Source: Deinococcus sonorensis KR-87 (GTDB lineage: Bacteria > Deinococcota > Deinococci > Deinococcales > Deinococcaceae). From it: a stretch of DNA of 64,000 nt. The translations under genes and the position numbers were made by a program. A model generated the notes under the pieces. The model had not been told where the DNA came from and ran no database searches. It saw only the letters and a program-made list of their open reading frames with translations. Shown piece after piece: positions 26,605-35,836 of the stretch; the first letter of the stretch is position 1, and every line of letters starts with the position of its first letter. The DNA lies in assembly GCF_040256395.1 (NCBI RefSeq), contig NZ_CP158296.1, forward strand, positions 245,288-309,287, written 5' to 3'.

Positions 26605-26846
26605 GTTGGCTCCTTCACCATAGAGGCCAGACAAGAAAACCTGAGGCTGAGACAGTGGTCAGGCGGATAGGTTGCTCGGGCCCCGCAGCAGGGGTGGCCC
26701 CCGAAAGACTTGTCGCGCTCATGGAACGGCCGCATGTGGTGGGATGTACAGCCGCCGCAGGGCGCATCACCAGGTCCTGGTCAGAAGCCCGCGCCCTGGG
26801 ATGGACATCAGGCTGCTGTGACACACAGGCCAAGAACACCACACAC

Positions 26847-27617
26847 TCAAGCCAGGTCGAAATCCGCCAGGACCGGGGCGTGGTCGCTGGGGCGCTCATG
26901 TCCCCTGGGGCCTGGGTCCACCACGCAGGCGCGGCAGCGCCTCGCCAGTTCAGCCGAGACCAGCACGTGGTCAATGCGCAGGCCCAGGTTCCGGCGGAAG
27001 GCCACCGCGCCGTAATTCCACCAGCTGAAGACCTTTGGAGGCTGGGGAAACAGCCGGAAGGCATCCTGCAAACCAACGTCCAGCAGCGCAGCGAAGGCCC
27101 GGCGCTCCGGCGGGCTGACCAGGACCTGGCCGGCCCAGCGTCTCGGGTCGTGCACATCCTGATCCTCAGGAGCCACGTTCATGTCGCCCATGACGACCAG
27201 GCGCGGATGCACACTCAGCTCCTGCTGAAGCCAGTCCCGTGTGGCGGCCAGCCAGTCCAGCTTGTAGCGGTACTTGTCCGAGTCCACCTGCTGACCATTG
27301 GGAACGTAGAGGCACACCACCCGCACCCCACCGATGGTGGCCGCGAGTGCGCGCCGCTGTTCGTCCTCCAGGCCAGGGACCCCGCGCTGCACGTCCTCCA
27401 TCGGTGTGCGAGACAGCAGGGCCACTCCGTTGTAGGCCTTCTGACCAAACCAGGCGCAGGTGTACCCGGCCTCTTCCAGCGCGGCCTGGGGAAAGCGCTC
27501 GTCGGGCAGCTTGGTTTCCTGCAGGGCCAGGACATCCGGCTGGTGCTGGTTGAGCCAGTCCAGCACCTGAGGCAGGCGGACGTTGAGCGAATTGACGTTC
27601 CAGGTGGCCAGGCGCAT
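26847..27617 (-). CDS. xth: Exodeoxyribonuclease III (AP endonuclease)
   Basis: 256 residues of the XthA/ExoIII branch of the endonuclease/exonuclease/phosphatase fold. Catalytic landmarks are present: Asn7 in TWNVNS, Glu34 in LQETK, the GDMNVAP loop, RIDHVLVS and the terminal SDHAPV (Asp-His). It cleaves DNA 5' to abasic sites and removes 3'-blocking groups in base-excision repair. TATACC lies 7 nt before the ATG (27630-27625), so the mRNA is probably leaderless. It lies about 1 kb from a photolyase gene, but the two are not in one operon. Confidence 0.93.
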   Translation of the reverse strand: MRLATWNVNSLNVRLPQVLDWLNQHQPDVLALQETKLPDERFPQAALEEAGYTCAWFGQKAYNGVALLSRTPMEDVQRGVPGLEDEQRRALAATIGGVRVVCLYVPNGQQVDSDKYRYKLDWLAATRDWLQQELSVHPRLVVMGDMNVAPEDQDVHDPRRWAGQVLVSPPERRAFAALLDVGLQDAFRLFPQPPKVFSWWNYGAVAFRRNLGLRIDHVLVSAELARRCRACVVDPGPRGHERPSDHAPVLADFDLA

Positions 27618-27952
27618 ACGTACCGGTATACCGTGTCGGCCATCCAGAAGCGCATCCGAATCCGTGAAGCCAGAACCAGACTCATCAGACGGAGTGCAGG
27701 GATGTAGGGTCAGACCGTCGCCTGCACCCGACCCGCTTCACCTCTGTACCGAGCGCCAGACCCTTATCGGTCAGGGCGCATTCAGCACGCAAGGAACTCA
27801 TAGGTCAACACCCTGCTGGGCTTTTGGCGGTTCGGGACGTGCGGCCCAGACGCGGGCGGACGCGGCATGCGTTTTCGCGAAAGGTCGTCTTCCTGGGATC
27901 ACCTGGGGTGCAATCCCACCCCCGCGCCTGCGGCCTCTGCCACACTTGAGTC
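27618..27952. other. Intergenic region, 335 bp
   Basis: Divergent stretch between the exonuclease III gene and the HNH gene. It holds the probable leaderless promoter of the former at 27625-27630. No other feature recognised. Confidence 0.5.
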
Positions 27953-28420
27953 ATGATGGAGCCGCGCCTGACCATTGAGCTGGTGCCCTCCACCAGCTGG
28001 TTCACCAATGTCCGCTCTCTGGTGCCGCCAGAAACATGGGACCGTTTGCGGAAAGCGACGGCCCGGGCCGCGGGGCACCGCTGCGAGATCTGCGGGGAGC
28101 GCGGTCCAAAATGGCCGGTGGAATGCCATGAGCGCTGGGCCTACGACGAGACGACGCGGGTGCAGCGGCTGACCGGGCTGATCGCGTTGTGCCCCAACTG
28201 CCACCGGGTCAAACATTTCGGGCTGGCACGGGTCAACGGTGAGCAGGAGCAGGCCGGGCAGTGGCTGATGCACGTGAATGGCTGGACGCGGCGGCAGGCG
28301 CACGCCTATGTTCAGGCGGCATTCGCGGAATGGGAACGGCGCAGCGCCGGCCCCTGGGAGGTGGACATCCGCTGGCTCAGGCAGGTTGACCCAGAGGCTT
28401 TCGCGAACCGTGACAGGTGA
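27953..28420 (+). CDS. HNH-type protein with zinc-ribbon
   Basis: 155 residues (start at ATG 27953, or at the ATG directly after it). Two Cys pairs bracket the motif: CEICG and CPNCHRVKH, with the middle VECHERWAYDE supplying the HNH-like histidine and acidic residue. This is the layout of zinc-bound HNH nucleases such as those in mobile or restriction proteins. The rest is helical (WTRRQAHAYVQAAFAEWERR). Whether it cuts DNA is unknown; several HNH proteins of this size are orphan nucleases. It precedes the photolyase by 212 bp. Confidence 0.75.
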   Translation: MMEPRLTIELVPSTSWFTNVRSLVPPETWDRLRKATARAAGHRCEICGERGPKWPVECHERWAYDETTRVQRLTGLIALCPNCHRVKHFGLARVNGEQEQAGQWLMHVNGWTRRQAHAYVQAAFAEWERRSAGPWEVDIRWLRQVDPEAFANRDR

Positions 28421-28632
28421 AGGCAATGGCGGCTGCACGCACATCGGGAGAATGCACCCTGGACCCAACGAACGTGGAGTCAGAAGGACCGTAGTTGACC
28501 GGTCTCAGGCTGAACCCAAGTCATCAGCTGCAGCAGGTACAGGCAACCCGCCCGGCCTCCTGTTCTTTAATCTGAGAGGCGCGCAGCATTCCTTACCGTC
28601 TGCCCCCGCAGCTCCACGGTAAAACCAGAGCC

Positions 28633-29973
28633 ATGATTCAGCCGGAACGGGTGGTGGCGCTGCGGCCGGGAGAACCGGGGCGGGGCGGCTTCGTGTTGCT
28701 GTGGGTGCAGTCCAGTGTGCGGACCCGAGACAACCACGCTCTCGAGTACGCCGCGGGCGAGGCCAGGCGGCTCGGCGTGCCCCTCGCCGCCGTGTTCGGT
28801 CTGAATCCCGGCTACCCGGAGGCGAACGCGCGGCACTTCCAGTACCTGCTTGAAGGCCTGCGCGATCTGAAGGTGGGCCTGGCCGCCCGGGGAATCCCGC
28901 TGGCCGTGCGGGTGGGCCACACCCCTGATGAGGTGTTGAACGCGGCCCAGGGGGCGTGTCTGGTCGTCACGGATCGCGGCTACCTTCGCGTGCAGCGGCA
29001 GTGGCGTGCGGAACTCGCCGGGCGGCTCGCCGTGCCCTTCATTCAGGTCGAGTCGGACGCGGTGGTGCCGATCCGCACGGTCTCCGACAAGCAGGAATTC
29101 GCCGCGCGGACCATCCGCCCGAAGATTCACCGTCTGCTGGACCGCTTCCTGGTGCCGCTGGACGTTGAGGACGGGGCGCAGGGCCATCCGGACTGGGACC
29201 CGGGGTTGGATGTGGGTGACCCGGCCCTGACGGTGCGGGCCCTGGGCGTGGACAACAGCGTTTCTCCGGGCGAGGAGGAGGGCGGTGAGGTGAAGGGCCT
29301 GCAGCGCCTCACGCACTTCGTCACCCGGCTGCTGCCGCGCTACGATGCTGGACGGCGCGACCCCAACGTGGACGGCGGCAGCCGCCTGAGCGGGTACCTG
29401 CATTACGGTCACGTCTCTCCCCTGACCGCAGCGCTCGCGGCACGCCAGCACTCAGACGGGGGCCCGGGCCTGGACGCGTTTCTGGAGGAGATGATCGTGC
29501 GCCGGGAACTCAGCTTCAATTTCTGCGAGTTCAATCCCATGTACGACAGCTACGACGGTCTGCCCACCTGGAGTCGCGAGGCGCTGGAACAGCACGCCGC
29601 TGACCCGCGCCCGGTGCTGTACACCCGTGAGCAGCTGGACGCCGCGCAGACGCACGACCGCGCCTGGAACGCCGCGCAGACCGAGATGGTCCGCACAGGC
29701 CGGATGCACAACGCCCTGCGGATGTACTGGGGAAAAAAGATCCTGGAGTGGAGCAGTACCCCCCGCGAGGCCTACGACCGGGCGCTGTGGCTGAACAACC
29801 GCTACGAACTCGACGGCCGGGATGCCAACTCCTACGTCAGCGTGGGGTGGCTGTTCGGCCTGCATGACCGGCCGTGGGCCCGGCGGCCGATCTTCGGCAC
29901 GGTTCGGTATCTGGCCGAAAGCGGGCTGAATCGTAAATTCGATACGGACGCGTATGTCCGACGCTGGTCATGA
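28633..29973 (+). CDS. Class II-type CPD photolyase
   Basis: 446 residues. The N-terminal alpha/beta domain contains VQSSVRTRDNHALEYA, the class II counterpart of the photolyase N-domain. The FAD-binding C-terminal domain has SGYLHYGHVSP, RRELSFNFCEFNP, then RMHNALRMYWGKKILEW and NNRYELDGRDANSYV, hallmarks of class II enzymes. It should use FADH and blue light to split cyclobutane pyrimidine dimers. No ribosome binding site is obvious at the ATG. Deinococcus radiodurans is known to lack photoreactivation, so a photolyase here is of interest. It is not linked in an operon to neighbouring repair genes. Confidence 0.88.
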   Translation: MIQPERVVALRPGEPGRGGFVLLWVQSSVRTRDNHALEYAAGEARRLGVPLAAVFGLNPGYPEANARHFQYLLEGLRDLKVGLAARGIPLAVRVGHTPDEVLNAAQGACLVVTDRGYLRVQRQWRAELAGRLAVPFIQVESDAVVPIRTVSDKQEFAARTIRPKIHRLLDRFLVPLDVEDGAQGHPDWDPGLDVGDPALTVRALGVDNSVSPGEEEGGEVKGLQRLTHFVTRLLPRYDAGRRDPNVDGGSRLSGYLHYGHVSPLTAALAARQHSDGGPGLDAFLEEMIVRRELSFNFCEFNPMYDSYDGLPTWSREALEQHAADPRPVLYTREQLDAAQTHDRAWNAAQTEMVRTGRMHNALRMYWGKKILEWSSTPREAYDRALWLNNRYELDGRDANSYVSVGWLFGLHDRPWARRPIFGTVRYLAESGLNRKFDTDAYVRRWS

Positions 29974-30071
29974 TGGCGGAGAACCCGGACGTCCTGCGGG
30001 CCCCACCCTGGGAACGTCTGTCGTGCGTGTTATCCAGGGTTCAGTGGCCCAAGTTCACCTACCACGCCCGT

Positions 30072-30677
30072 TCAGAAGCGCTGCAGGGCCTGCTCACCGC
30101 TGACCGCACCGGTCCGCTGAGGCTCGGTGCGCCACACCTGAAGCTGACCGTGCTCGTCCAGCCGGTGGGCACACACGACGGCGTAGCCCTCGAATTGCCG
30201 GAGGGCGAGGCCGTCGAGTTCCACCTGATCGTAGAAGTTGGCGAGGTTCAGCCGACGCGTCAGCGTGGGCGAGATGCCGCCCTGATGCGCGAAGGCGTAG
30301 ATCACCCCGCAGGACCACGTTGACATCATCGCGCCGAGTTCGCAGGCGGCCAGATCGTGCCGCTCGGTGGCTACGAGGTCCAGGCCCAGGCCAGCCGTCA
30401 CGGCGGCTTCCGACCAGCCGGCCGCAGGATGCCGCCGGCCGGCGAGGCTGTCCTCGTCGAACTGGCCGGGCGTGCCGTGCCACTCGGTCTGCCCGGTCCG
30501 GAGGGTGTAGTGCGCCTGCTGCAGGTCGGCGCTGTCCTGAAGCGCCAGGCCCAGGGTGCCGCGCCTGTGCAGCACCTGTATCTGCGCGAAGCGCCGGTCC
30601 CGCCGGGCGAGCTGGTCCAGGGTGAGGTGCAGCGTGAATTGCGGCGGATGCGGAGCGTACAGGATGTGAAACGACAT
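30072..30677 (-). CDS. Protein of unknown function
   Basis: 201 residues from the ATG at 30677, with AGGAGA 6 nt upstream. No signal peptide or membrane segment. Landmarks are FHILYAPHPPQFTLHL at the N-terminus and CGVIYAFAHQGGISPTL in the middle. I do not recognise the family. It is convergent with the photolyase gene. Confidence 0.65.
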   Translation of the reverse strand: MSFHILYAPHPPQFTLHLTLDQLARRDRRFAQIQVLHRRGTLGLALQDSADLQQAHYTLRTGQTEWHGTPGQFDEDSLAGRRHPAAGWSEAAVTAGLGLDLVATERHDLAACELGAMMSTWSCGVIYAFAHQGGISPTLTRRLNLANFYDQVELDGLALRQFEGYAVVCAHRLDEHGQLQVWRTEPQRTGAVSGEQALQRF

Positions 30678-30906
30678 GAGGTCTCCTGCCGGAATCACCG
30701 GACTGGAGAACGCAGGCCAGGGTGGAGCGGCCTGACCGCGTTCGGAGGCAGGGGCCGCCCTCCACTGGGCGGCCACCGGACGATCTCGCAGACCACGCGC
30801 CCCTGCGGCGGTCAGTCGGGGCACAGCTCCACTGTAGCCCCGAGGAAGGGAAAGCGGCTTAACGCTGTGGAGGTCAAGCCGCCGTGCTGCTGGGGGGAGA
30901 GCCGGA

Positions 30907-32310
30907 TCAGGGCCGGACGTTGGCGTTGCGGGCGAACATGTTGTGCGGGTCGAGCTGCCGCTTGAGGGCCGCGAGCCGGTCCAGGGCGGCCGCGCTGAAC
31001 ACCTCGCCGACGCGGCCTTCCTCGCCCACGCTCAGGAAGTTGCCGTAGGTGCCGGCGGCGTGGGGGCGGGTGGCGGCAAAGATGGTCTCGGTGGCCTGGG
31101 CGGCCGGTGCGGCGGCCTCGGCGGGCACGTCCAGCGGGACCATGTGGGAGATCATCAGCAGGGCCGCCTTGTCGCGGTGGGAGAAGGCCGTGCTGCCCGC
31201 CGGAATGCGGGCCAGTTCACCGCCCAGCACCCGCAGCTGAATCCCGGTGCCGGGGCTGAAGACCTCCGTGACCCCTCCGACCAGCGCGTCGAGGAAGGCG
31301 TCGTCCACCTGCTGCACGAACTGAGAGCGGACGAAGTGCCGGAAGCCGTGCTCTCCGGCCTGGGCGTACAGCGGCAGCTTCAATATCCCGCTGTACGGCA
31401 TGGGCGCCACCAGATCCAGGATGCTCGGCGCGAGCTGACGCAGCGGCGCCAGCACCGCCTCGCCCGCCTCCGGGTCGCCGCTGTAGCACATGGAGACGGC
31501 GAACAGCGGCTGCCCCACCGCCTCGGCGGGAATGAACGGCAGCGGCGGCGCGGCGAACAGCAGCGCCTGAGTCGAGAGCTCGTCGGGGGCGGCGGCGGCG
31601 ATACGGGCGTACTCGCCCAGCAGCCGTCGGGCATCAGTACCGTCGAAGATCACGATACCGCCCAGAACCGTGCCGCCCGGGTGCGCCTCGAACTCGTAGC
31701 GCGTGATGATGCCGAAGTTGGCGCCGCCGCCGCGCACGCCCCAGAACAGTTCCGGGTGCTCGTCGGCGCTGGCCCGCAGCAGCTCTCCCTCGGCAGTCAC
31801 CAGGTCCACCGCGCGCAGCCGGTCCACGGCCAGGCCGTGCTTGCGGACGAACCAGCCGATGCCGCCGCCCTGGGTGAGCCCGCCCACGCCCACTGTGGGG
31901 GTGTCGCCGGCCGTGATCGCCAGGCCGTGCGGCTGCAGGGCGTCGGCCACCTCGCCCCAGGTGAGGCCCGGTTCCACCTGCACCCGGCGGGTGGCCGGGT
32001 CGACGGTGAGGCCGGTCATCTGCGAGAGGTCAATCACCAGACCGCCCTCAACGGTGCCGAACCCTGCCGGGCTGTGGCCGCCACTGCGAACGGCGACGGG
32101 CAGCGCGTGACGGCGGGCGAAGCGCACGGCCTCCGCCACATCCTGCGCCTGCAGCGGACGGACGATGGCGGCCGGGTGCAGATCCACGGCGCCGTTCCAG
32201 ACTTGCCGGGCTTCCTGGTACCCGGCCGATTCCGGCGTCAGGACCTCGCCCATCAGGGCGGCGGCGAGGGGGCGAAGGTCAGGGGTGGACAACTCGATCA
32301 TCTGGGTCAT
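30907..32310 (-). CDS. FAD-linked oxidoreductase (berberine-bridge-like)
   Basis: 467 residues of the PCMH-type FAD family. The FAD-binding half has VRSGGHSPAG (the His is the usual 8-alpha flavin link), VGVGGLTQGGGIGWF and GVRGGGANFGIITRYE; the C-terminal BBE-like motif is GTYGNFLSVGEEGRV near the end. It should oxidise a sugar, alcohol or aromatic substrate and transfer electrons to oxygen. No signal peptide is evident. AGGAGA lies 5 nt upstream of the ATG at 32310. A SARP-type promoter (32348-32380) is shared in the divergent region with the multicopper oxidase. Confidence 0.85.
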   Translation of the reverse strand: MTQMIELSTPDLRPLAAALMGEVLTPESAGYQEARQVWNGAVDLHPAAIVRPLQAQDVAEAVRFARRHALPVAVRSGGHSPAGFGTVEGGLVIDLSQMTGLTVDPATRRVQVEPGLTWGEVADALQPHGLAITAGDTPTVGVGGLTQGGGIGWFVRKHGLAVDRLRAVDLVTAEGELLRASADEHPELFWGVRGGGANFGIITRYEFEAHPGGTVLGGIVIFDGTDARRLLGEYARIAAAAPDELSTQALLFAAPPLPFIPAEAVGQPLFAVSMCYSGDPEAGEAVLAPLRQLAPSILDLVAPMPYSGILKLPLYAQAGEHGFRHFVRSQFVQQVDDAFLDALVGGVTEVFSPGTGIQLRVLGGELARIPAGSTAFSHRDKAALLMISHMVPLDVPAEAAAPAAQATETIFAATRPHAAGTYGNFLSVGEEGRVGEVFSAAALDRLAALKRQLDPHNMFARNANVRP

Positions 32311-32347
32311 AGGGGTCTCCTGTTCACGCTCTGGGCGTGGTGAGCAG

Positions 32348-32380
32348 ACGGTACGGGCGCCAGCCTGATTCGGGCGTGAT
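32348..32380 (-). promoter_or_regulatory. SARP-type promoter of the FAD oxidoreductase
   Basis: Minus strand: heptamers TCACGCC and TCAGGCT 11 bp apart (each preceded by AA), an 8-bp gap, then the -10 TACCGT (32353-32348). It is divergent with the promoter at 32419-32451. Confidence 0.72.
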
Positions 32381-32418
32381 TGACCGGCGACGGCCAGCAC
32401 CAGCGCGCTCCGCACGCA

Positions 32419-32451
32419 ATCAGGACCCAGTCACGGCGTCCCCCCTACGCT
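32419..32451 (+). promoter_or_regulatory. SARP-type promoter of the multicopper oxidase
   Basis: Heptamers TCAGGAC and TCACGGC 11 bp apart, an 8-bp gap, then the -10 TACGCT (32446-32451), about 45 nt before the ATG at 32496. Confidence 0.7.
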
Positions 32452-32495
32452 GCCGGCGTCTGGGAGCCTGCACCGCTCCCGCAAAGGAGCCGCCT

Positions 32496-33821
32496 ATGTT
32501 CAACGTTCGTCTGCCGTCCCGCCTCGCGTGGGTCACCCTGCTGGGCGCGCTCACCATCAGCGCCCCGCTCGCCCACAGCACGCCGGCCCCCAGCGACCTG
32601 CGCCGTCAGGTCATGCAGCAGTTTCTGGAGCGCCGCGAGGGCACCGTGCCGCTCTCGGAAGCCACGCGCGGCGTGCACAGCTTCACCCTGGAGGTGCACA
32701 AGATTCGGACCGAGATCGCGCCGGGCGTGAGTGTCGAGCAGTGGGCCTTCGGCTTTCCCGGCCAGCCGGCCACGGTGCCGGGGCCGGAGTTGCGGGTCCG
32801 GCTGGGCGAGGAGGTGCGCATCACGCTGGTCAACACCCACGACCAGCCGCACGCCCTGCACCTGCACGGCATCACCAGCCTCGCGCAGGAAATGGACGGC
32901 GTGCCGCACACCAGCCACGAGCTGCTGCCGGGCCAGAGCTTCACCTACTCGTTCGTGGCAACCGAGGCCGGCACCTTCGCCTACCACTGCCACTTTCAGA
33001 CCAACGTGCACCTGGATATGGGCATGTACGGCGCCCTGATCGTGGAGGACCCGGAGCATCCGCACCCGTGGACGCAGGAGCACACCCTGATCCTGGACGA
33101 GTGGGACAGCCACCACGACCCGGCGAAGCTGCCGTACGTGCCGCACTACGACGAGTTTCTGGTGAACGGCCACTCGTTTCCCCTGATTCCGCCGCTGCAG
33201 ATTCCGCCGGGCCGTACCGATCTGGTGCGCTTCGTGAACATGGGTGCCGAGCCGCACAGCCTGCACCTGCACGGCACCAGTTTTCTGGTGATCGCCAAGG
33301 ACGGCCACGACCTGCCGGCCCCCTACGTCGCCGACACCCTGCCGATCCTGCCCGGCGAGCGCTACGACGTGCTGGTCAAGGGCCGCGACGGCACCTTTCC
33401 GTGGCATGACCACAACAGCAACGCCAACACCACCGGTGGGAACTACCCGGGCGGCATGCACTTCGATGTGGTGGGGGGGCCGGCGCTGCGTGCGGACGGC
33501 ACCCCGGCCCCCCAGCAGGACCACGACCACATGGGCATGAGCATGCCGGCCACCGAGGCCACCAGCAGCGCCGTGGTGGCCATCTCGAACTTCGAGTTCA
33601 GCCCCGAGGCGGTCCACATCAAGGCGGGCGGGAGCGTGACCTGGGAAAACCACGACAGCGTGGCGCACCACGTGGTGGTGACGATCAACGGCCAAGAACA
33701 GCAGCAGGAACTGCCGCCGCACGGCCACACCACCATCACCTTCCCGCAGGCCGGGACCTTCACGTATCACTGCCTGCCGCACCCGTTCATGACCGGCACC
33801 GTGCAGGTGGACCCCAGCTGA
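32496..33821 (+). CDS. Multicopper oxidase with C-terminal cupredoxin domain
   Basis: 441 residues. A signal peptide (cleavage after AHS, near 28) sends it outside the cytoplasm. Two cupredoxin domains follow: LHLHGIT (His122, His124), YHCHFQ (His164, Cys165, His166), then HSLHLHGT and PWHDHNS in the second, the histidine pairs of a two-domain laccase or nitrite-reductase-like copper cluster. A Met/His linker precedes a third, plastocyanin-like domain (from about 360) with a type 1 site: His391/392, Cys426, His429 and Met432. A fused electron-transfer domain is suggested. AAAGGAG lies 7 nt upstream. It has its own SARP-type promoter, and so does the next gene. Confidence 0.9.
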   Translation: MFNVRLPSRLAWVTLLGALTISAPLAHSTPAPSDLRRQVMQQFLERREGTVPLSEATRGVHSFTLEVHKIRTEIAPGVSVEQWAFGFPGQPATVPGPELRVRLGEEVRITLVNTHDQPHALHLHGITSLAQEMDGVPHTSHELLPGQSFTYSFVATEAGTFAYHCHFQTNVHLDMGMYGALIVEDPEHPHPWTQEHTLILDEWDSHHDPAKLPYVPHYDEFLVNGHSFPLIPPLQIPPGRTDLVRFVNMGAEPHSLHLHGTSFLVIAKDGHDLPAPYVADTLPILPGERYDVLVKGRDGTFPWHDHNSNANTTGGNYPGGMHFDVVGGPALRADGTPAPQQDHDHMGMSMPATEATSSAVVAISNFEFSPEAVHIKAGGSVTWENHDSVAHHVVVTINGQEQQQELPPHGHTTITFPQAGTFTYHCLPHPFMTGTVQVDPS

Positions 33822-33832
33822 CGCCAGCTCCA

Positions 33833-33865
33833 ATCACGCTGCAATCAGGGTGCACTTTCTACCGT
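33833..33865 (+). promoter_or_regulatory. SARP-type promoter
   Basis: Heptamers TCACGCT and TCAGGGT 11 bp apart, an 8-bp gap, then the -10 TACCGT (33860-33865). It lies just past the multicopper oxidase stop and drives the gene at 33912. Confidence 0.72.
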
Positions 33866-33911
33866 CTGAGGCATCGGGGCCACCACCGCCCCGGGACAAG
33901 GAGCACCGACC

Positions 33912-34778
33912 ATGACGAACATCAAGCTGATCCGCACCACCCTGGCCCTGACCCTGACCACCCTGCTGCTCGCCCCCGTTGCCCAGGCGCACCAGGGCAC
34001 CATGCCCGCCACCGTGCAGGTGCAGGGCAAGGACTACAGCTTCGGCAGCCCCAAGACCCTGCCGACCGGCTGGACCACCTTCGAGTTCAAGAATGACGGC
34101 CAGGAACCGCACCACATGCAGCTGGTGCGCCTGCCGGACGGCATGACCCAGGACACCTTCCTGGCCAACCTCAAGCAGAACGAGGGCGCCACGCTGGCCC
34201 AGGTGGACATGGTGGGCGGTGTGGGCGTGCTGATGCCCGGTCAGTCGCAGCAGATCACCCTCAACCTGACAGACCCCGGCACCTACCTGGAACTGTGCTT
34301 CGTCCCGGACGCCAAGGGTGTGCCGCACCTGGCGCTCGGCATGGTGAGCGCCGTGCAGGTCACCGCGTCCCAGGCGGCCAGCGCCGAACCGCCGCACGCC
34401 GACCTCAAGGTCAAGCTGCAGGACTTCGGCTTCGAACTGCCCAAGGGCGCCACCATCCACGAGGGCACCCAGGTGTGGGAGATCGAGAACGTCGGGCCCG
34501 AGGGGCACGAGATGGCCATCCTGCAGATCGCGCCCGGGAAAACGCTCGATGACATCAGCAAGTACGTCGCCAGTCCGGAAGGCGCGCCCCCGTTCATCTT
34601 CGCCGGTGGAGCGCAGGCGGTCACCTCGGGGCACACCTCCTACGCGCAGCTGAACCTGAAGGCGGGCAATTACGTGCTGGTGTGCTTCCTGCCCAGCCCC
34701 ACCCACAAGGGCATGCCGCACATGGCGCTCGGCATGGTCCGGCCGTTCACGGTGGAGGCGGGCAGCGCGGCGCACTGA
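33912..34778 (+). CDS. Secreted tandem cupredoxin-like protein
   Basis: 288 residues with a signal peptide (cleavage after AQA, near 25). Two similar halves follow: EPHHMQLVRLPDG with YLELCFVPDAKGVPHLALGM, and EGHEMAILQIAPG with YVLVCFLPSPTHKGMPHM ending ALGM. Each half has a His, then Cys, His and Met spaced as in type 1 copper (blue copper) sites, so this is probably a two-domain copper carrier or electron donor. Copper binding is inferred from the ligand pattern, not shown. AAGGAG lies upstream of the ATG. It directly follows the multicopper oxidase and may supply or receive electrons. Confidence 0.8.
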   Translation: MTNIKLIRTTLALTLTTLLLAPVAQAHQGTMPATVQVQGKDYSFGSPKTLPTGWTTFEFKNDGQEPHHMQLVRLPDGMTQDTFLANLKQNEGATLAQVDMVGGVGVLMPGQSQQITLNLTDPGTYLELCFVPDAKGVPHLALGMVSAVQVTASQAASAEPPHADLKVKLQDFGFELPKGATIHEGTQVWEIENVGPEGHEMAILQIAPGKTLDDISKYVASPEGAPPFIFAGGAQAVTSGHTSYAQLNLKAGNYVLVCFLPSPTHKGMPHMALGMVRPFTVEAGSAAH

Positions 34779-34867
34779 GCTCCGGCACGCCGGGTCACCC
34801 ACGCGGATGAGGGCCTGCGGTAAAGGCGCCCCCGCAGGCGGCACCCACACAGCACACGAACTGACGC

Positions 34868-34889
34868 CGCCCGGGATTTATCCCGGGCG
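34868..34889. repeat. 22-bp near-perfect palindrome
   Basis: CGCCCGGGAT (34868-34877) and its reverse complement (34880-34889) around a TT centre. It lies between the cupredoxin-like gene and the next lipoprotein. An 8-bp hairpin at 34813-34839 lies just upstream and may terminate the previous transcript. Confidence 0.5.
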
Positions 34890-34949
34890 ATCCGCCCCCG
34901 GCCAGCGGTCGTGGGCCGCACCGGATGAAGCCGGGACGAGAGGAAGGCT

Positions 34950-35807
34950 ATGAACAAAGCAGCAGTGATCGGCACGATGTTGGTCCTGGCCCTGGCCGCG
35001 TGTGGCGGAACCACCTCCCCGGTCAACGCCGGGACCGGCAGCGGCACCCCCGGGAAGACGGGCGGCGACGTGGGCGGAGGCAACCCCGGCGGGACCGGGG
35101 GCGGATCCACCGAGGCGTGGCGGGTCAAGGGGACGGCGGTGGACACCCAGGGGAGGCCCCTGGAGGGCACCCAGGTCTGGATGCTTCCGGCCGTTCACGC
35201 CGGCGTGGTGGAGGTGCATACCGACGCCAAGGGGGAGTACGAGACGCCCGAACTCACCGACGAGCCGTACCAGGCCTACGCGTGGCAGAAGGTCAGCTAC
35301 CACAACCAGACCTTCTGCCTGCGCCTCGCGGCGGCCACTTCGGAGCAGTACAAGGTGTTCTCGCCCCGGGACGGCGTGATCCGCAACTTCAGGTGGCAGC
35401 TGAGCGGCGTGATGCCCGACGCCAACCGGGACAACGCCTACTTCGGCGCGGAGGTCCGCCTGATGAATGGGTACTGGGACGACACCAACGCCGTACCGCT
35501 CACCGCGGTGGTGGAGGTGACACTGGTGCCGGACGGCCCGCTGATCGACGGCAGCGCCGGCAAGACCATCGTCAAGACCACCACCTACGACGACGGGTTC
35601 GTTTACGACGTGCCGGTCGGGCACTACCAGGTCACGGCCACCGAGGTGCGCCCGGACGGCACCCGCGTTCCGCTGGTCCTGAACCCGGTGAGTGGCCCGG
35701 AGCGCTACCGCGCCACGCTGGACTTCAAGGCGATCACCGGCCCCTGCGGCGGGTACGGCGGCAGCAACGGCGTCGAGCGGGCCTTCATTCACATCGCGCG
35801 GCCCTGA
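34950..35807 (+). CDS. Lipoprotein with carboxypeptidase-regulatory-like domain
   Basis: 285 residues. A signal peptide ends in lipobox LAAC (Cys near 18), followed by a long Gly/Thr-rich linker. The folded part starts VKGTAVDTQGRPLEGTQVW, the typical start of a CarboxypepD_reg-like beta-sandwich, and continues with TPELTDEPYQAYAW and RNFRWQLSG. A related, unlipidated protein is encoded at 43125-43880 (TVQGQALDTHGKPLAGVQVW, RNFKWQLSG). GAGGAAGG precedes the ATG. It is followed by a ZU5-like lipoprotein after 29 bp, so the two probably form an operon. Confidence 0.8.
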   Translation: MNKAAVIGTMLVLALAACGGTTSPVNAGTGSGTPGKTGGDVGGGNPGGTGGGSTEAWRVKGTAVDTQGRPLEGTQVWMLPAVHAGVVEVHTDAKGEYETPELTDEPYQAYAWQKVSYHNQTFCLRLAAATSEQYKVFSPRDGVIRNFRWQLSGVMPDANRDNAYFGAEVRLMNGYWDDTNAVPLTAVVEVTLVPDGPLIDGSAGKTIVKTTTYDDGFVYDVPVGHYQVTATEVRPDGTRVPLVLNPVSGPERYRATLDFKAITGPCGGYGGSNGVERAFIHIARP

Positions 35808-35836
35808 GCTGTGCCCACCGGAGGAGACAAACCCCC

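Noticed and set aside
34796..34828. Possible SARP-type promoter before the lipoprotein at 34950
   Set aside because: A TCACCC heptamer and TAAAGG fit by distance, but the second repeat does not match and the -10 lies in the loop of a terminator-like hairpin.
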